In this document: positions 22,834 to 34,200 of the stretch, piece after piece
Layout of the letters: each line of letters starts with the position of its first letter
Position numbering within the stretch: the first letter of the stretch is position 1
Assembly (NCBI GenBank): GCA_950295325.1
Contig: OX485807.1
Location: forward strand, 15,775,001 to 15,839,000
DNA: 64,000 nucleotides
DNA from: Polytrichum commune
Lineage: Eukaryota > Streptophyta > Polytrichopsida > Polytrichales > Polytrichaceae
Direction of reading: 5' to 3'
Program-made: the position numbers and the translations under genes
The notes under the pieces: model-generated
Databases searched by the model: none
Told to the model about the DNA's origin: nothing
Seen by the model: the letters and a program-made list of their open reading frames with translations, nothing else

Positions 22834-25800
22834 TCAATTTGACTCATTGTTGCCAGGAAGTAGCAAAGCAAGTCTTGGCTTAAATCTAGCAATTCTTCGC
22901 ATTCGCTCTTCCCGAGACCTGCAACAAGGTACAGCCCAGAGTTAACCACCTCTCGTAAGAAACATCCTTTACAGTAAAGACATGCATTATATCCATGCAT
23001 AGTATCGAATGACTATCGTCACAATATTCATACCTCTTGCGAATAGTTTTGAATTGCTGAATATGGGACTGTAACAACTCCTCCTCAGTTAGGAGGTCGA
23101 CAGGTTTCTCCAACTGTCCACATAAATTCACATGCACAAGCTAGTGGTTAAAACAAGTGCTCTCAAGGCCCACCAGAACTTGGTTGTAAAATATGTATCT
23201 CAATGCATCTCAGAAGCAGCTTGAAAACATATGTCAAAGTTTCTCAGAAATTGCTTGAAAACATGTATCCCAATGTATTCTCAGCACTCCTCAAAAGATA
23301 TCAATGACTCTCAGGAATTTCTTCAGAAAACATCCCTCAATGTACCTCAATATTTGTTGATAATATAAATTTCAATGTATCTCAGAATGTGCATATGAAC
23401 ATGCATCATCAATGTCCTTACAGAAAGTGCTTGACAGATATAGCTCAATAAATCTCAATATTTTCTTCTTCAGGACATAATCCCATTGTATACCAGGAAG
23501 CTCTTGAAGATATATAACTTACTGTTAAAACATGATTACTTGTGCATATCATTATGCACTGAACTGAGGAATTAGGAGGACAACTTTTTCCAGAAGCTGG
23601 AGTCTTATCATGTCAAGATTTCATTAGTCCACATTCCATGTCAGGATACACACCTCAGATTTGGACCAACCAGCATCGCCCTTGGTGTCGTTCTCAAGTG
23701 TAGCATTTTCAAGTTTGTCTACTTCACTAACAGACAGGGGCCTTGGCAAAGGTATGTTCATTATATCCCGTAGTCCTGGCTGAAAATACAATGAAGATTG
23801 TCAGACAGAAACGAAATCCCAGAAGTGTGTGGATAAGAACTTCACTGTATGAACACTGGAGCATCAAACAATGACAATAGGGAGCATTAGGAAAAAAAGA
23901 ACCTCAAAAGAACAAGATCCATCACAGAAATCAGCAATCAGTGAACTTAGAAACACAATTTCACTCAACAAGTACAGGAGCCACATACATAGGACATCAA
24001 CAAGATGCCACAATATCAACAAAACAGGTATGATTTACTTCCAAATACTGATAAAAAAAAACCTTGTCTCCGTGAATCTGAAATACATACCCTGTCTTTT
24101 CGTGGCACATCATTTCTCACCCACCGACGGCACAAGGAATATAGAGAAGATGGATCTGATTCAGATAATAATCTTATCTGGAGATATCAAGGGGTGACTG
24201 TCAGGGACATCCAAACCACCTGCAGAACTCTCCAACCTTTTTCATGATTTATTAAATTCTTTGGCAACAGTTGAGACTGCAACAAGAAAAATAGCCAAAC
24301 TCATGTAGAGTAAGGTTCTTAACTCAAGATACGTACTGTTATTCTCAACAAGCATCTCATATAGATGTTCAGAACATATAATGACAAACAGTAATGGCCA
24401 TGCCCCAAAAACACCACCAAGAGCATGCTAAGAGGACTCCAGAAAATAATCTCTTTAAAGAGGATTGCCATCATATGTAGCCACAAAAACCATGATGTTC
24501 AAAGGTTGCATACATTGCAGAATATTGAAACAACACTTACTTTCCGATCACCTATGTGCACAATAATTTGACTGTCAGATAGTCTCTCCCTGCACATCCA
24601 GAACTGGAAATTAACAAGTGTGGGACTTTACAAAAACAATACATACATACATCCACTACCTATCAGAGCCCACCTTCACAATCTGGTTCACAACAACCTT
24701 TTCGTACAAAAGTAGTGATAGATTACATATTTCCAAATGAAAGACTAATTTTGCTAGAAGAGAAATTACCGCAAAACTACTCCAATAACCTGATATTAAG
24801 CAAGTACAACTAGAGAGAACCAAAAGTGTCAGGACATGAATCAATCACCTATAGCCAGTATCAACATGATTGGGTGTGTGGTTTCCAGTTACTGGAGTTC
24901 GCAAAACAGGGTACATCTGGATACAGCACCATATGCAGTAAGTGTTTTGTTACCAAAGTCAATCAACTGCACCTATTACTACAGCACATTCTAAAATAAT
25001 CAAACACTCCATTTCAGTACTGAAACTACCTCTAGAGAAGTGCTGACCTAAACGACAAGTGAAGTGAGTTTCAAGGACTAAAGTTACATAAAATAGAACA
25101 CTTTTGAAAATAGACTACTTGGGATCTTCACATAAGTCTGTAGGGCTTGGAGGAGTAAACCAAAGATTTGACACCAATGTGGAAGTGGTTCAACACCATA
25201 ATGCATCTATCTATCTATCTATATATCACAAATTTTCCTTTTTGCATTCCAAACACTAATCCGGTTGTCGCTTGTGCAGTAGATTACAACAACATCAACA
25301 CACTTGCCCTCCGTCAACAACAATTGTAATATGTATATCTATATAAGCAACAAGGTTCAAACAACTGTAAATTTACACAATTCGACATAACTCCCAACCA
25401 AGTAACCCCTCGGCTGATTTTATGATAACAATCTCTTCGTAGCACCATCCTTTTACAACTCACAACTGGACAAATACTGGAAATTGGAAACTCCTCCTGA
25501 AACCAGTGTAGGAAAAATTCATTGCATACCCAAAGAGAAGATAAATAGGGACATACCGGTACAGACTTGCTCCCAGTTGGAACTCCTCCGTCGCGCATTT
25601 GTTGTTGTGGCATTGCATACTGCTGTGGCGGGACACCCACAAGACCAAGGTGTTGGCGAACTTGACCTTGACCTTGTTCTTGAGGAGAACTCCTGGGTTG
25701 TTGAGAATTAAGGACAGGGTGTTGGTAAAACAACCTTGATTGCCCTGCAGGAGATACATGGCCATGTTGTCCACCAAGAGCAACAACAGGTGGCTGCCAC

Positions 25801-26902
25801 CCTCCTCCTGGATTACTACTGCGTGGATGCACTCTCTGCATTCCCCCCTGCTGCTTTTGTGCTGAGTTTTGCTGCTGCTTCTGAGCAGCAACCCCACCAA
25901 TTACCTTATCTTGAGTAGTAGTACCAACTTGTTGAGGTCGTTGCAAAACCAAGTGGTTTTGGTTTTGGTTTTGCTGCTTCCCCAGATGACTTCCCCCTGC
26001 AATGGCAGCTGCAACGCCTTGCAATTGGCCCATGTTCGCTACGGGCCTGGTCACAACAGGGTGTGACCTGTTTTCCAAAACTCTTTCATCATGTGGCGAT
26101 GATTGCCTACTCACCTGCACTTTAGAGGACCGAGAAAGCTTGGATGAGAGGCCGCCGGGTGCACCGAGGGTTTCAAATTATAGAAGGAGACAACCTCAAG
26201 TGCAACAATGTGGCACTATAGCACTCAGACTATGATCCTGTGAGTTTATTAACTTGATTAATTTCGTGTTGGGTATGGCAACTTAAGTACGACGACGTCA
26301 TCCAACTTTGGGAAAACATGGTGAATTTGGGCCGATTTTTGTTTGTCTTTGGTATTTTAAGAGGTTGTGCTTTGTTTTTCCAAATCCCTTTCATCATGTG
26401 GCAATGATTGCCAACTCACCTGCAATTGAGATGAACGAGAAAGCTTGGATGAGAGGCCGCTGGACGGGATGACGACCTGCGCAGGATGATGTTGATGTTG
26501 ATGTTGATGTTGCTGCTGATGGCGAGGGTTTCCCACGGTGGAGTTTGTAACATGTTGATGATGAGGTCGCTGCTGCTGATGTGAGGAGGACAAATGTGGG
26601 GGATTCGAAACTGAGAAATGGCCAGCTACCGACTGTCCCCCGCTTGGGCTTTCTTGCAGGTGCAGATGCTGCAAAGATGTGGATTGATATGATGGAATAC
26701 TGGAAGGATGATGATGCCCCTGGCTTTGCACAGCTACTATTCCTGGTGAAGGACGAAATCCATGAGCCTCAGGAGGGGCAGAGGACAGCTGCTGATGTTT
26801 TACTGGCGCAGAAGGATTGTTCCGCGCCCGGGAGGAGGAGGAGGTGATCGAATCGCCATCTATTGTGGACGCAGCAGGGCCGCCTGTTGCCATGCCTTCC
26901 AT
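22834..26902 (-). CDS. LIN37-like Gln/His-rich protein, probable DREAM/MuvB subunit
   Basis: Eight exons keep one frame: 26902-26420, 26114-25557, 24916-24849, 24589-24541, 24177-24091, 23779-23654, 23113-23034 and 22918-22834 (stop TGA), giving 511 residues. All introns are GT-AG. Exons 1-2 (about 347 residues) are low-complexity: His/Gln/Ser-rich, with QHQHQHQHH and poly-Gln, and Gly/Pro-rich later. The C-terminal third is globular: RERLSDSQIIVHIGDRK, then LYSLCRRWVRN at 398-408, PLPRPLSVSEV at about 425-435, TEEELLQSHIQQFKTIRKRS, and a basic end REERMRRIARFKPRLALLLP. LYxLCRxWxRN followed by a Pro-Leu stretch and a basic helix is the layout of LIN37, a MuvB-core protein of DREAM complexes that repress cell-cycle genes in animals and plants. 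Family assignment rests on that signature; the gene structure is firmer than the name. Confidence 0.72.
26071..26464 (-). repeat. Duplicated exon segment bounding intron 1 of the LIN37-like gene
   Basis: Plus-strand segments 26375-26464 and 26071-26158 are direct repeats of about 90 bp. Shared blocks are TTTCATCATGTGGC, ATGATTGCC, ACTCACCTGCA and GAGAAAGCTTGGATGAGAGG. Each contains CAG|GTGAGT on the gene strand. The upstream copy supplies the donor (26420|26419) and the downstream copy the acceptor (26115|26114). About 215 bp of unrelated sequence lies between. Confidence 0.85.
26155..26220 (+). repeat. Short repeat shared with 27.83 kb
   Basis: GAGGGTTTCAAATTATAGAAGGA followed by GACAACCTC and AAGTGCAACAATGT is repeated, with changes, at about 27829-27886 (CGAGGGTTTCAAATTATAAA, GACAATCTC, AAGTGCAATGATGT). 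The two copies flank exon 1 of the LIN37-like gene in the same orientation. Probably a fragment of a dispersed element. Confidence 0.65.
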
Positions 26903-28127
26903 TCATTCATTCACTTCCTCCTCCTAGAACCTCATCATCCCAGCTCTCGCCACAACAACAACCACCACACTCTCTTCACTCCTCCACTATGAGCTGATGA
27001 CAACCTCACAGGCAGACAGAGTGGGCGCAATACAATGCTCAAACAACGAAATTCAAACACCTTATTCCTATTCTACTAACCACGCTACTTGTTTATACCA
27101 ATGGCGCCACGATGAATTCCACACACACACACACACACACAATTACGCAACAGCATACCCTCCTCCCACCACAAAACAGCAAGATACTACAAAACAATAG
27201 TACACGTCCGCAGCCGACAATATCACTCCAAACAAGCTCAACACTAACACTCAATCCTCTCTTCACAGGATGGCCGAAACTCGTGCCATTCAAAAAATCA
27301 CATTGGATGTAACACAGAAACTCTCCCTCTGTCTCTCCCTCTGTCTCTCCCGATCAGACTTCACATTCAGCGTGACAATCAAGCCCTCGAGTGGGATTCC
27401 ACCGCTTAAGTTTACCTCCCCGTGATGGCCCAACCCTACCTGCCTACCCACCTACACCAGCACTCACAAGACATAGCCAGGCAGCGGTAAAACGCAACAC
27501 GAAAGATTTAGTCAGTCTCTTCTTTCGCGACGACAGCGTAAATTAATTTGTTCCACTGCGAGTGCGTCCTCCGCCATCGCCACGGAACGCAATGCAAAGC
27601 ACGGAAGATGAGAGAGGCAGAGAAGCAGCAGGCCAAGGCAAGGCAACCAAACCACGTCCCTTGGCGCCAACTCGACAACAAACTAGGTCGCTAGGGCAAA
27701 ACCGCGCGTGGAATGGTGCGACGACGAACCAGAAGCAAGGGAAGGAGGGAAACGCAGATACAAACACATGCTGCCTCGTGGTCGGTCGGTCGGAGAGAGA
27801 GAGAGAGAGAGCGAGAGACTCCAAGGGAGCATCGAGGGTTTCAAATTATAAAAGGAAAATGACAATCTCCGAAAGTGCAATGATGTATGTATGTATGCAT
27901 GCATGCATGTGTGTATGTGTGTATGTGTGTATGTATGTATGGCACTGTACTTATTGGCCGGGGATTCGTGGCACTCAAGCATTTTCATAGCTAGAGCGTT
28001 CTTCATTCGCTTTTCTCTCAACAATAATAATGTCAATTTATTACGAAGCAATAAGCAACAAGATGGTCTCATGTCACGTGCAAGAATAAACCCTAAACTC
28101 CATAATATCAACCCCCATAATGTCACA
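26903..28127. other. 5' flank of the LIN37-like gene
   Basis: This holds the presumed promoter and 5' untranslated region of the minus-strand gene. It has a (CA)n run at 27120-27140, a CTCTGTCTCTCC tandem at 27325-27350, a (GA)n tract at 27796-27812 (CT-rich on the gene strand), and a (GTAT/GTGT)n tract at 27883-27940. A frame at 27562-27990 plus is mostly microsatellite and is not credited as a gene. Confidence 0.45.
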
Positions 28128-28580
28128 CGCTCTTTAACATCCTGAAACCCTAGGGAACGGATGTTCGTAGTCCAAATCTCACTCCTTATTGTCGCATTTC
28201 TCTCCCTTATATCATGAAATTTGTCATTAATGCAAACCGCCAAAGAAGTCAACCCACAGCCTAACATTGCGCCATGTGTCGACATGTGGAGGGTCACCTT
28301 CTTATTCTTCTTCTTCTTCTTCTTCTTCTCATTCCACTTGTTGAATGTTGGTGGATGTTTCTGCCACATTGCCCGGGAAAGCCAAGTGGAGTGGACCACA
28401 CTACCGTAGGTGATGGGAGTACAAATTCAAATTGTCCTCACATCTCCTTTGTGTTTTTCCATAATGTCACGTGCTACACTACTTCTATAGTATCACACAT
28501 CCATGTTAACACTACAAAACTCCGTAGTATCACGTGCACTTTGGTTGCCACAAGTGTGATACTACAGAGTTTAGAGTGTA
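28128..28580 (+). mobile_element. MITE family copy 2, with internal insertion
   Basis: The right part (ATAATGTCACGTGCTACACTAC, TATCACACATCCATGTTAAC, CACGTGCACTTTGGTTGCCACA, ACTACAGAGTTTAGAGTG) matches copy 1 at 14934-15248. The left part (AACCCTAGGGAACGGATG, ATATCATGAAATTTGTCATT) matches its left half. About 150 bp of unrelated sequence, including a (TTC)n run at about 28302-28328, interrupts it. TA follows the right end. Confidence 0.65.
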
Positions 28581-30168
28581 GTACATATATACACGTTGGC
28601 AAGTCCTTCAAAATCTAAGCTAGCACACTAGGTTGTTGACTTTACAATTTTGGCCAACTTGTGGCCGTGAGGGACCCTCCTCACCCTTGTCCCCTTCATA
28701 TGTCACATCTATTATTTATAGGGTTTCGCCTTGCTTCTCTTCCTTGTTGTAATCGTCATGTCCAAGCTTCGGTCTACTTCTTCGTTGTTTTTTTCAATCT
28801 TGAGACCTATATACGATTCTTATTTTTAAATATTCATCATCTTTGAGAGCATTTTGTTTGTTGGTTTCTTCTTCTTCTTCTTCTTCTTCTTTGTAGTATG
28901 TTTCGGGTCTCATTTTCTATACTTTTATGTTTCTTTAAGGAGAGACTTATTTCTTTGAAATCACCTTGTTTTTCCTTCTTTTTTGAGGTTATCATGTTAT
29001 ATTTATCATGTGTGAATTATCTTCTTCTTTGAATTATGTTCACTGCTTGTATTCCATAATGACTAAATTGTTTCTATTCATTACTAAAAATCTTAATTTT
29101 TGAGATGAAATTGTATATATTATATATTCATAATAATTTATTTTGGACACAATCTAATTTGGTTTGGTTAAATATATTACATATGTATATTCAATTTTGT
29201 GTAGAATCGGTTATTAAATAATAATAAATCCATTTGGCCATGACGATATGTCATAGTAACTTGCTTGCCACATATTATACACACGTGGACACTCACGTTA
29301 TTAGTTTAAATAGCTACGTAGAATCAAATGCCACATTTGGCTTAGGTGACTACTAGTGGGAGGCTATAAAATTGGCCTAAACTATTTAATGCCACATCAT
29401 GGCCCCTTCCCACTTATATGTTATTTACAAAACAACAAATGCTTCACAATAGCTAAGAAGGGATAAAGGTGTCTTTACGTGCCAACTCGAAGGTGTTTCC
29501 CTAAATCAAGCTCCATCCAGATGTTCTTGATTGATTCTTCCAGATGACTACTTGAGTGTCACGAATCCCCGACCATATTCATTAGCCCACTACATCATAC
29601 TTATATTGTGAGTTTACTAACTTAAAACTAAGGTAGGCGTGCCTAATTTGGTTGCTTCTCTTAGGCATGGTCCACAACAGTGGGTATCTATTCTTGACGT
29701 AATGGTTATTTTAATCTCCATTCACACTTGGCACATTGTCAACTTACCTCATATATTAAGTTACCATCGCTAGGTTAAGTTACGGTATAACAATTGTACC
29801 ACATTGTACCTAGCGATGGTAACTTAATTGTTATACCCTAACAACACAATTAGCACCTAACCTCAGTGGTAACTACCTCATGTGTTCTAAGATGATTAGC
29901 TACATTTAAAGACCACGGTACATGCTTCAAAGTTTCCTCGTTGGGGATGGCCATGTCATATTTGTGTCATATTCAGTGTAGTAAGGAACACCTGATCCCA
30001 ACGATCTGCAACTCTGGCGATGGCGCAAGAAGATGCATGGCCACGTGCCTCGTTGTAGAGGCAAAGGCCGTCTCTAGGATATGCACTAATGGGTTTTGAG
30101 TGCATTATTGTCAACTTATGGAGCACAATAGTGTCACAAATGTGACGTTTTTATGAGTGGAAACTAAA
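28581..30168. other. AT-rich intergenic DNA, no gene seen
   Basis: It contains a (TTC)n run at about 28867-28891, a dispersed-repeat motif (GTGCCTAATTTGGTTGCTTCTC, about 29639), and the hairpin at 29757-29842. No coding region supported. Confidence 0.5.
29757..29842. repeat. Overlapping pair of inverted repeats
   Basis: TAAGTTACCATCGCTAGGT (29757-29775) is perfectly inverted at 29808-29826. Inside the loop, GTTACGGTATAACAATT (29779-29795) is inverted with one mismatch just outside the stem (29826-29842). The two pairings interlock, so a transcript could form one stem, the other, or a pseudoknot-like fold. Confidence 0.8.
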
Positions 30169-31240
30169 AATGTCACAAAGTTGACAAACGAATGTGACAT
30201 TAAATCCACTGGATTCCAGGAGTGATGGATCAGTTCATTGATCGCCACGAAGCCGACTGTGTGGAGTCGATGAGTGCTCTCAACAAGGTCCTGTTGGATC
30301 CATCGTCGTGTCTACGTTTCCGTTGTAGAGAAGATTGTGAGGTTGAACGGTGGCTGGAAGAATTGTTTCCTCGCGACAACCGAAGTCTGTGTGTTGTGTT
30401 TTTCTTGATTTCTTTGTCATTCTTGGTAAGAATGTCACAAAGTTGACAAAAAAATATGACATTAAATCCACTGGATTCCAGTAGTGATGGATCAGTTCAT
30501 TGATCACCACGAAGCCGACTGTGTGAAGTCGATGAGTGCTCTCAACAAGGTCCTGTACGTTGGATCCATCGTCGTGTCTACGTTTCCGTTGTAGAGAAGA
30601 TTGTGAGGTTGAACGGTGGCTGGAAAATCTGTTTCCTCGCAACAACCGAAGTCCGTGTGTGGTGTTTTTAATTTGATTTCTTTGTCATTCTCGGTAGTGG
30701 ACTTGAGGTAGCGGGATTTGCAATTGGAGCTATCTGCGTCACTGCGCACTTTCCGGATTGCGGACATGATTTTAGTGTATTGGGATAGTGTCTGAGGCAT
30801 GGATCGAGGTCTGATTCTGAGTGTTTCGTGCTTGTGAGTCGGGCGATTAAGCTCCCAGACTCATCACCGCATTGATCACCACGAATTAAGCCGACCGTGC
30901 GAATTCGACGAATGCTCTCACCGAGGTCCACTCGGATCCATCATCGTGTCTGCATTTCCGTTCTAGAGAAGATCGTGAGGTTGAACGGCGGCTGGAAAAA
31001 TCTGTTTCCTGGCGACAACCGAAGTCCGTGTGTCGTGTTTTTTTCTTGGTTTCTTTGTCATCCTCGGTAGTGGACTTGAGGTAGCGGAATTTGCAATTGG
31101 AGCTATCTGCGTCACTGCGCATTTGCCAGATTGCGGACACGATTTAGTGTATTGTGATAGTGTCTGAGGTCTGGATCAAGGTCTGATGTTTAGTTTTTCG
31201 TGCTTGTGATTCGGGCGATTAATATAAGCTTCCAGACTCA
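30169..31240 (+). repeat. Tandem duplication, three partial units
   Basis: AATGTCACAAAGTTGACAAA recurs at 30169 and 30431, and TGATGGATCAGTTCATTGATC at 30223 and 30485 (period 262). The second and third units share a longer segment with period about 372: CATTGATCACCACGAA at 30498 and 30870, and GTAGTGGACTTGAGGTAGCG at about 30694 and 31067. Common core words include TTTCCGTT, AGAGAAGAT and GTGAGGTTGAACGG. Open frames cross each unit on both strands, but none is recognised. They may be remnants of a gene's first exon or untranslated leader. Confidence 0.85.
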
Positions 31241-34200
31241 TCGATCTAGAGTTGGATTCGGTTCTGGATTTAGATCTGTTCACTTCACAAAGTAGTTTCA
31301 TGCTTGTGGTTTCGGCATCTCACGATCATTTGTGGATTCGATGTTTTGGTTTTGGTTTCGGGTTTGGATATCATTTCAGTGTTGGCATTACCCAGTGGTT
31401 TCATGCTTGTGGAACTTGGGGTGATTGGGTGCAAGGCTGAGCAAAAAAGTGTTCTGATATACCAAAACCATGTTATTTTTTTTGTGTCAAAGGCCTAAAA
31501 GTAGTAGCAAAGTGTGGTTTGATTCTTTTTTATGATGATATGTATTGTTGTGTTAAATACTCAAATGTAGAATATCAAGTTGAGATCTTCAAAACTTATC
31601 ACTATAAGTGATGTTCAAAAGCACATGGTTGAATTTGGTTTTGAACGTAAATTTGATGACCTTAAATATTTTGAAGTTAGAATTTTTTTTTCATCTTCCT
31701 TGAATTCATTATATGCTTGAGGTCATTATCAAAAAAAATTGTAGAAACCCATTAATTTAATGTTATTTTATCGTATTTTAAACAAGTTTTAGACAATTAC
31801 TTGTTCATTATGACCTACTTGCACACCACTTGCACTGTCTTCTAAAATATGTAGAATTTTCTTGGAATATTTTTTTAATCATAAATTGCGTCGCGTTGTA
31901 GATCAATATGTGTTTTGAATGTCTATGAAATTTTTTTCTTCACAAAATTCAAAGTTAGTGTATAGTTTTGAATCACTTTCACTTGAACCTAGGTAGGGAT
32001 CAGGAGTTGTTCACTTTACCGTGCTTGGACCCAATTACACTTGCAGACTCATTACATTTGGTGATATTCATAGACGGATGGGGGCAATGGATGCTCCAAA
32101 CTTTGTAATCCATGTCAATCGTCGAAACCTAGTTGGTATATTGTGCACCCTACCATTGCATGGATGATTGAAATTTGGATGAAAAGTCACTTAGTAAGTG
32201 ACAGTAATTGCAACACAATAAATCTATAATCCCCCAAAAAAATTACAAGGAATGACAATAATGTTGGGTTAATATTTAATGTTTGCGACGCTACATCGCG
32301 GTTTACAATTGCCATTGTGCAAGACAATTAGAATTAGTGATACTATATATCATAATCAGTGTAGTAACCCACGCTAGATAGGTGACGTCTTGCTAAAGTT
32401 GCCTATAGATGTTAATGAAATCATGACATTAATGTGAAGTTAGGTTATTTTACCATTCATGTTGTTAAGTTTCAAATTAAAATTTGTACTTATCCATAGG
32501 TGTGAACCCTCCTTTAACCGGACAACTATATTTGAGTGGTATGTGGTTAGCATTGTTGATAAATACATGTGCTCAAGATACATAATACATGTACTTGGAC
32601 GCATTATGTACCTTGTATTTGAACAACTTTCGGACCTCTCATGTACAAGTCTCTTGAAACCCTAATTTTGCTATGAATTAAGCTATGTCGTGATAGATGG
32701 TGCAGAGTAGCAAGTTCACATACCCTAAGTGGATGTAAATTGGCCAATTATCAACTAATTGAGATCTCCAAGGAGTGGTGGGCAACAAATTTCTTGATTT
32801 GTGATTTTTGGGGTGGTGGATATGCTGTTTAGGTTTAACCTTGAATTAAAGTCCTTAGTCATATTACAATAGTATTAGCTTGTGAGAGAACTTGGAGTAC
32901 TTTTGAGTTTGTTCATAGCAAATGTAGAAACAAGTTGACAATGGAGAGAGCTACTAATTTGGTCTTTGTGTATAATAATTAGCATATGAAGCACAAAGTT
33001 TTTGATCTATATCACAAGGAGGAAGTTATCGAGTCGTTTGAAATTGACAAGACCTGACTTCTGAGTCATTTAATGTCTGCAATCACTACATGCATCAACC
33101 ATGCGCATTAACCATCTACATCTCCTTGATCAACCTTCACAAAGAAATGCAGCCGGTTTGTCTTACAACCCTAAGCAAGAAGTGACCTTGTTCTCAACTC
33201 AACGACCCCTTCCAAAACCCTAGTATTGCCTCTTCCATACATGCATGGATAAAATAAGAAGATGAGAAAATCATTCATCCTAGTGTCGTCCAATATTAAA
33301 TACTTATCCCATAAAGTCAAGTGACACTACCATACAAGTACAAGTGCTTTATATTTTCTAGAGGTCCTTCATACATGTACATAACTACGAGTTGCTATTT
33401 GTGTAGCATATGTATATGTAGTATGGCAAAGTACAAACTAGTACTCCTATTGTGCACTCAAGTATACTCATATGTGCTATGAAAAATGCACCCCCATGGA
33501 TAGGTCATGTGACCTATCCAAAATTAAACAATTATAACTGTAAGTTGAAATGTAAAGAAAGATGAAACATGGTTGATACCTTGCTCCTCTTTATGTGTGC
33601 AATGGAGGATTGACATGTCATATGATTGAGCGAAACATTGATGTGGTCATTAAAACATACTCCGTGGTCAATTTAACAATCCCCCCAAAACAACATCAAA
33701 TTATACTATAATATATTACATACCTCAATGTTGCTTTGATAGGATTGTAAGTAAATTACATTTCAAGATTTGGAAGAAGGCAGGTGAGGGAAAAGAAATC
33801 ATATGTGGAAGCCTTCTAATTTCACACAAGTTAAGAAGACTTGATTAGCTTTGTATGAAGTATTCAAAAGGGTTCTAATAGAGTTGGTATGATGCATATC
33901 AATCCAAGCACCAGAATTGTGTCAAATTTATATGCACTTTTATATATTGGGTATATACACACTTTGATTTAAAAAGTGTTTATCTTAGTTTCTTTTGTTT
34001 ACTTTTTAAGATCAAATATGAAAAAACCCTAGAATATATAACCTATGTCATTATTTATTAAATACTATAAAATTTCTCTAATATAAATGATGGTATAAGA
34101 TTTAGACCATTACTATCATTGTTTTTTATATTTTGTTTAAACCGTATGGAGATCATATGCGAAAGTAATGATTCAAAGTAAAATATGTCAGTATGATTTG

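Noticed and set aside
25460-26235. Plus-strand and second-frame minus ORFs over LIN37-like exon 2
   Set aside because: They are shadows of the Gln-rich exon, whose own frame connects through consensus splice sites to seven other exons.
27562-28399. Frames of 142 and 238 codons on opposite strands
   Set aside because: They are made largely of GA, GTAT and GAA microsatellites and overlap each other completely. No domain seen.
30222-30446. 74-codon frame MMDQFIDRHEADC as a small gene
   Set aside because: It lies in a tandem duplication and the equivalent frames in the other units are broken. No known family. Kept only as part of the repeat.
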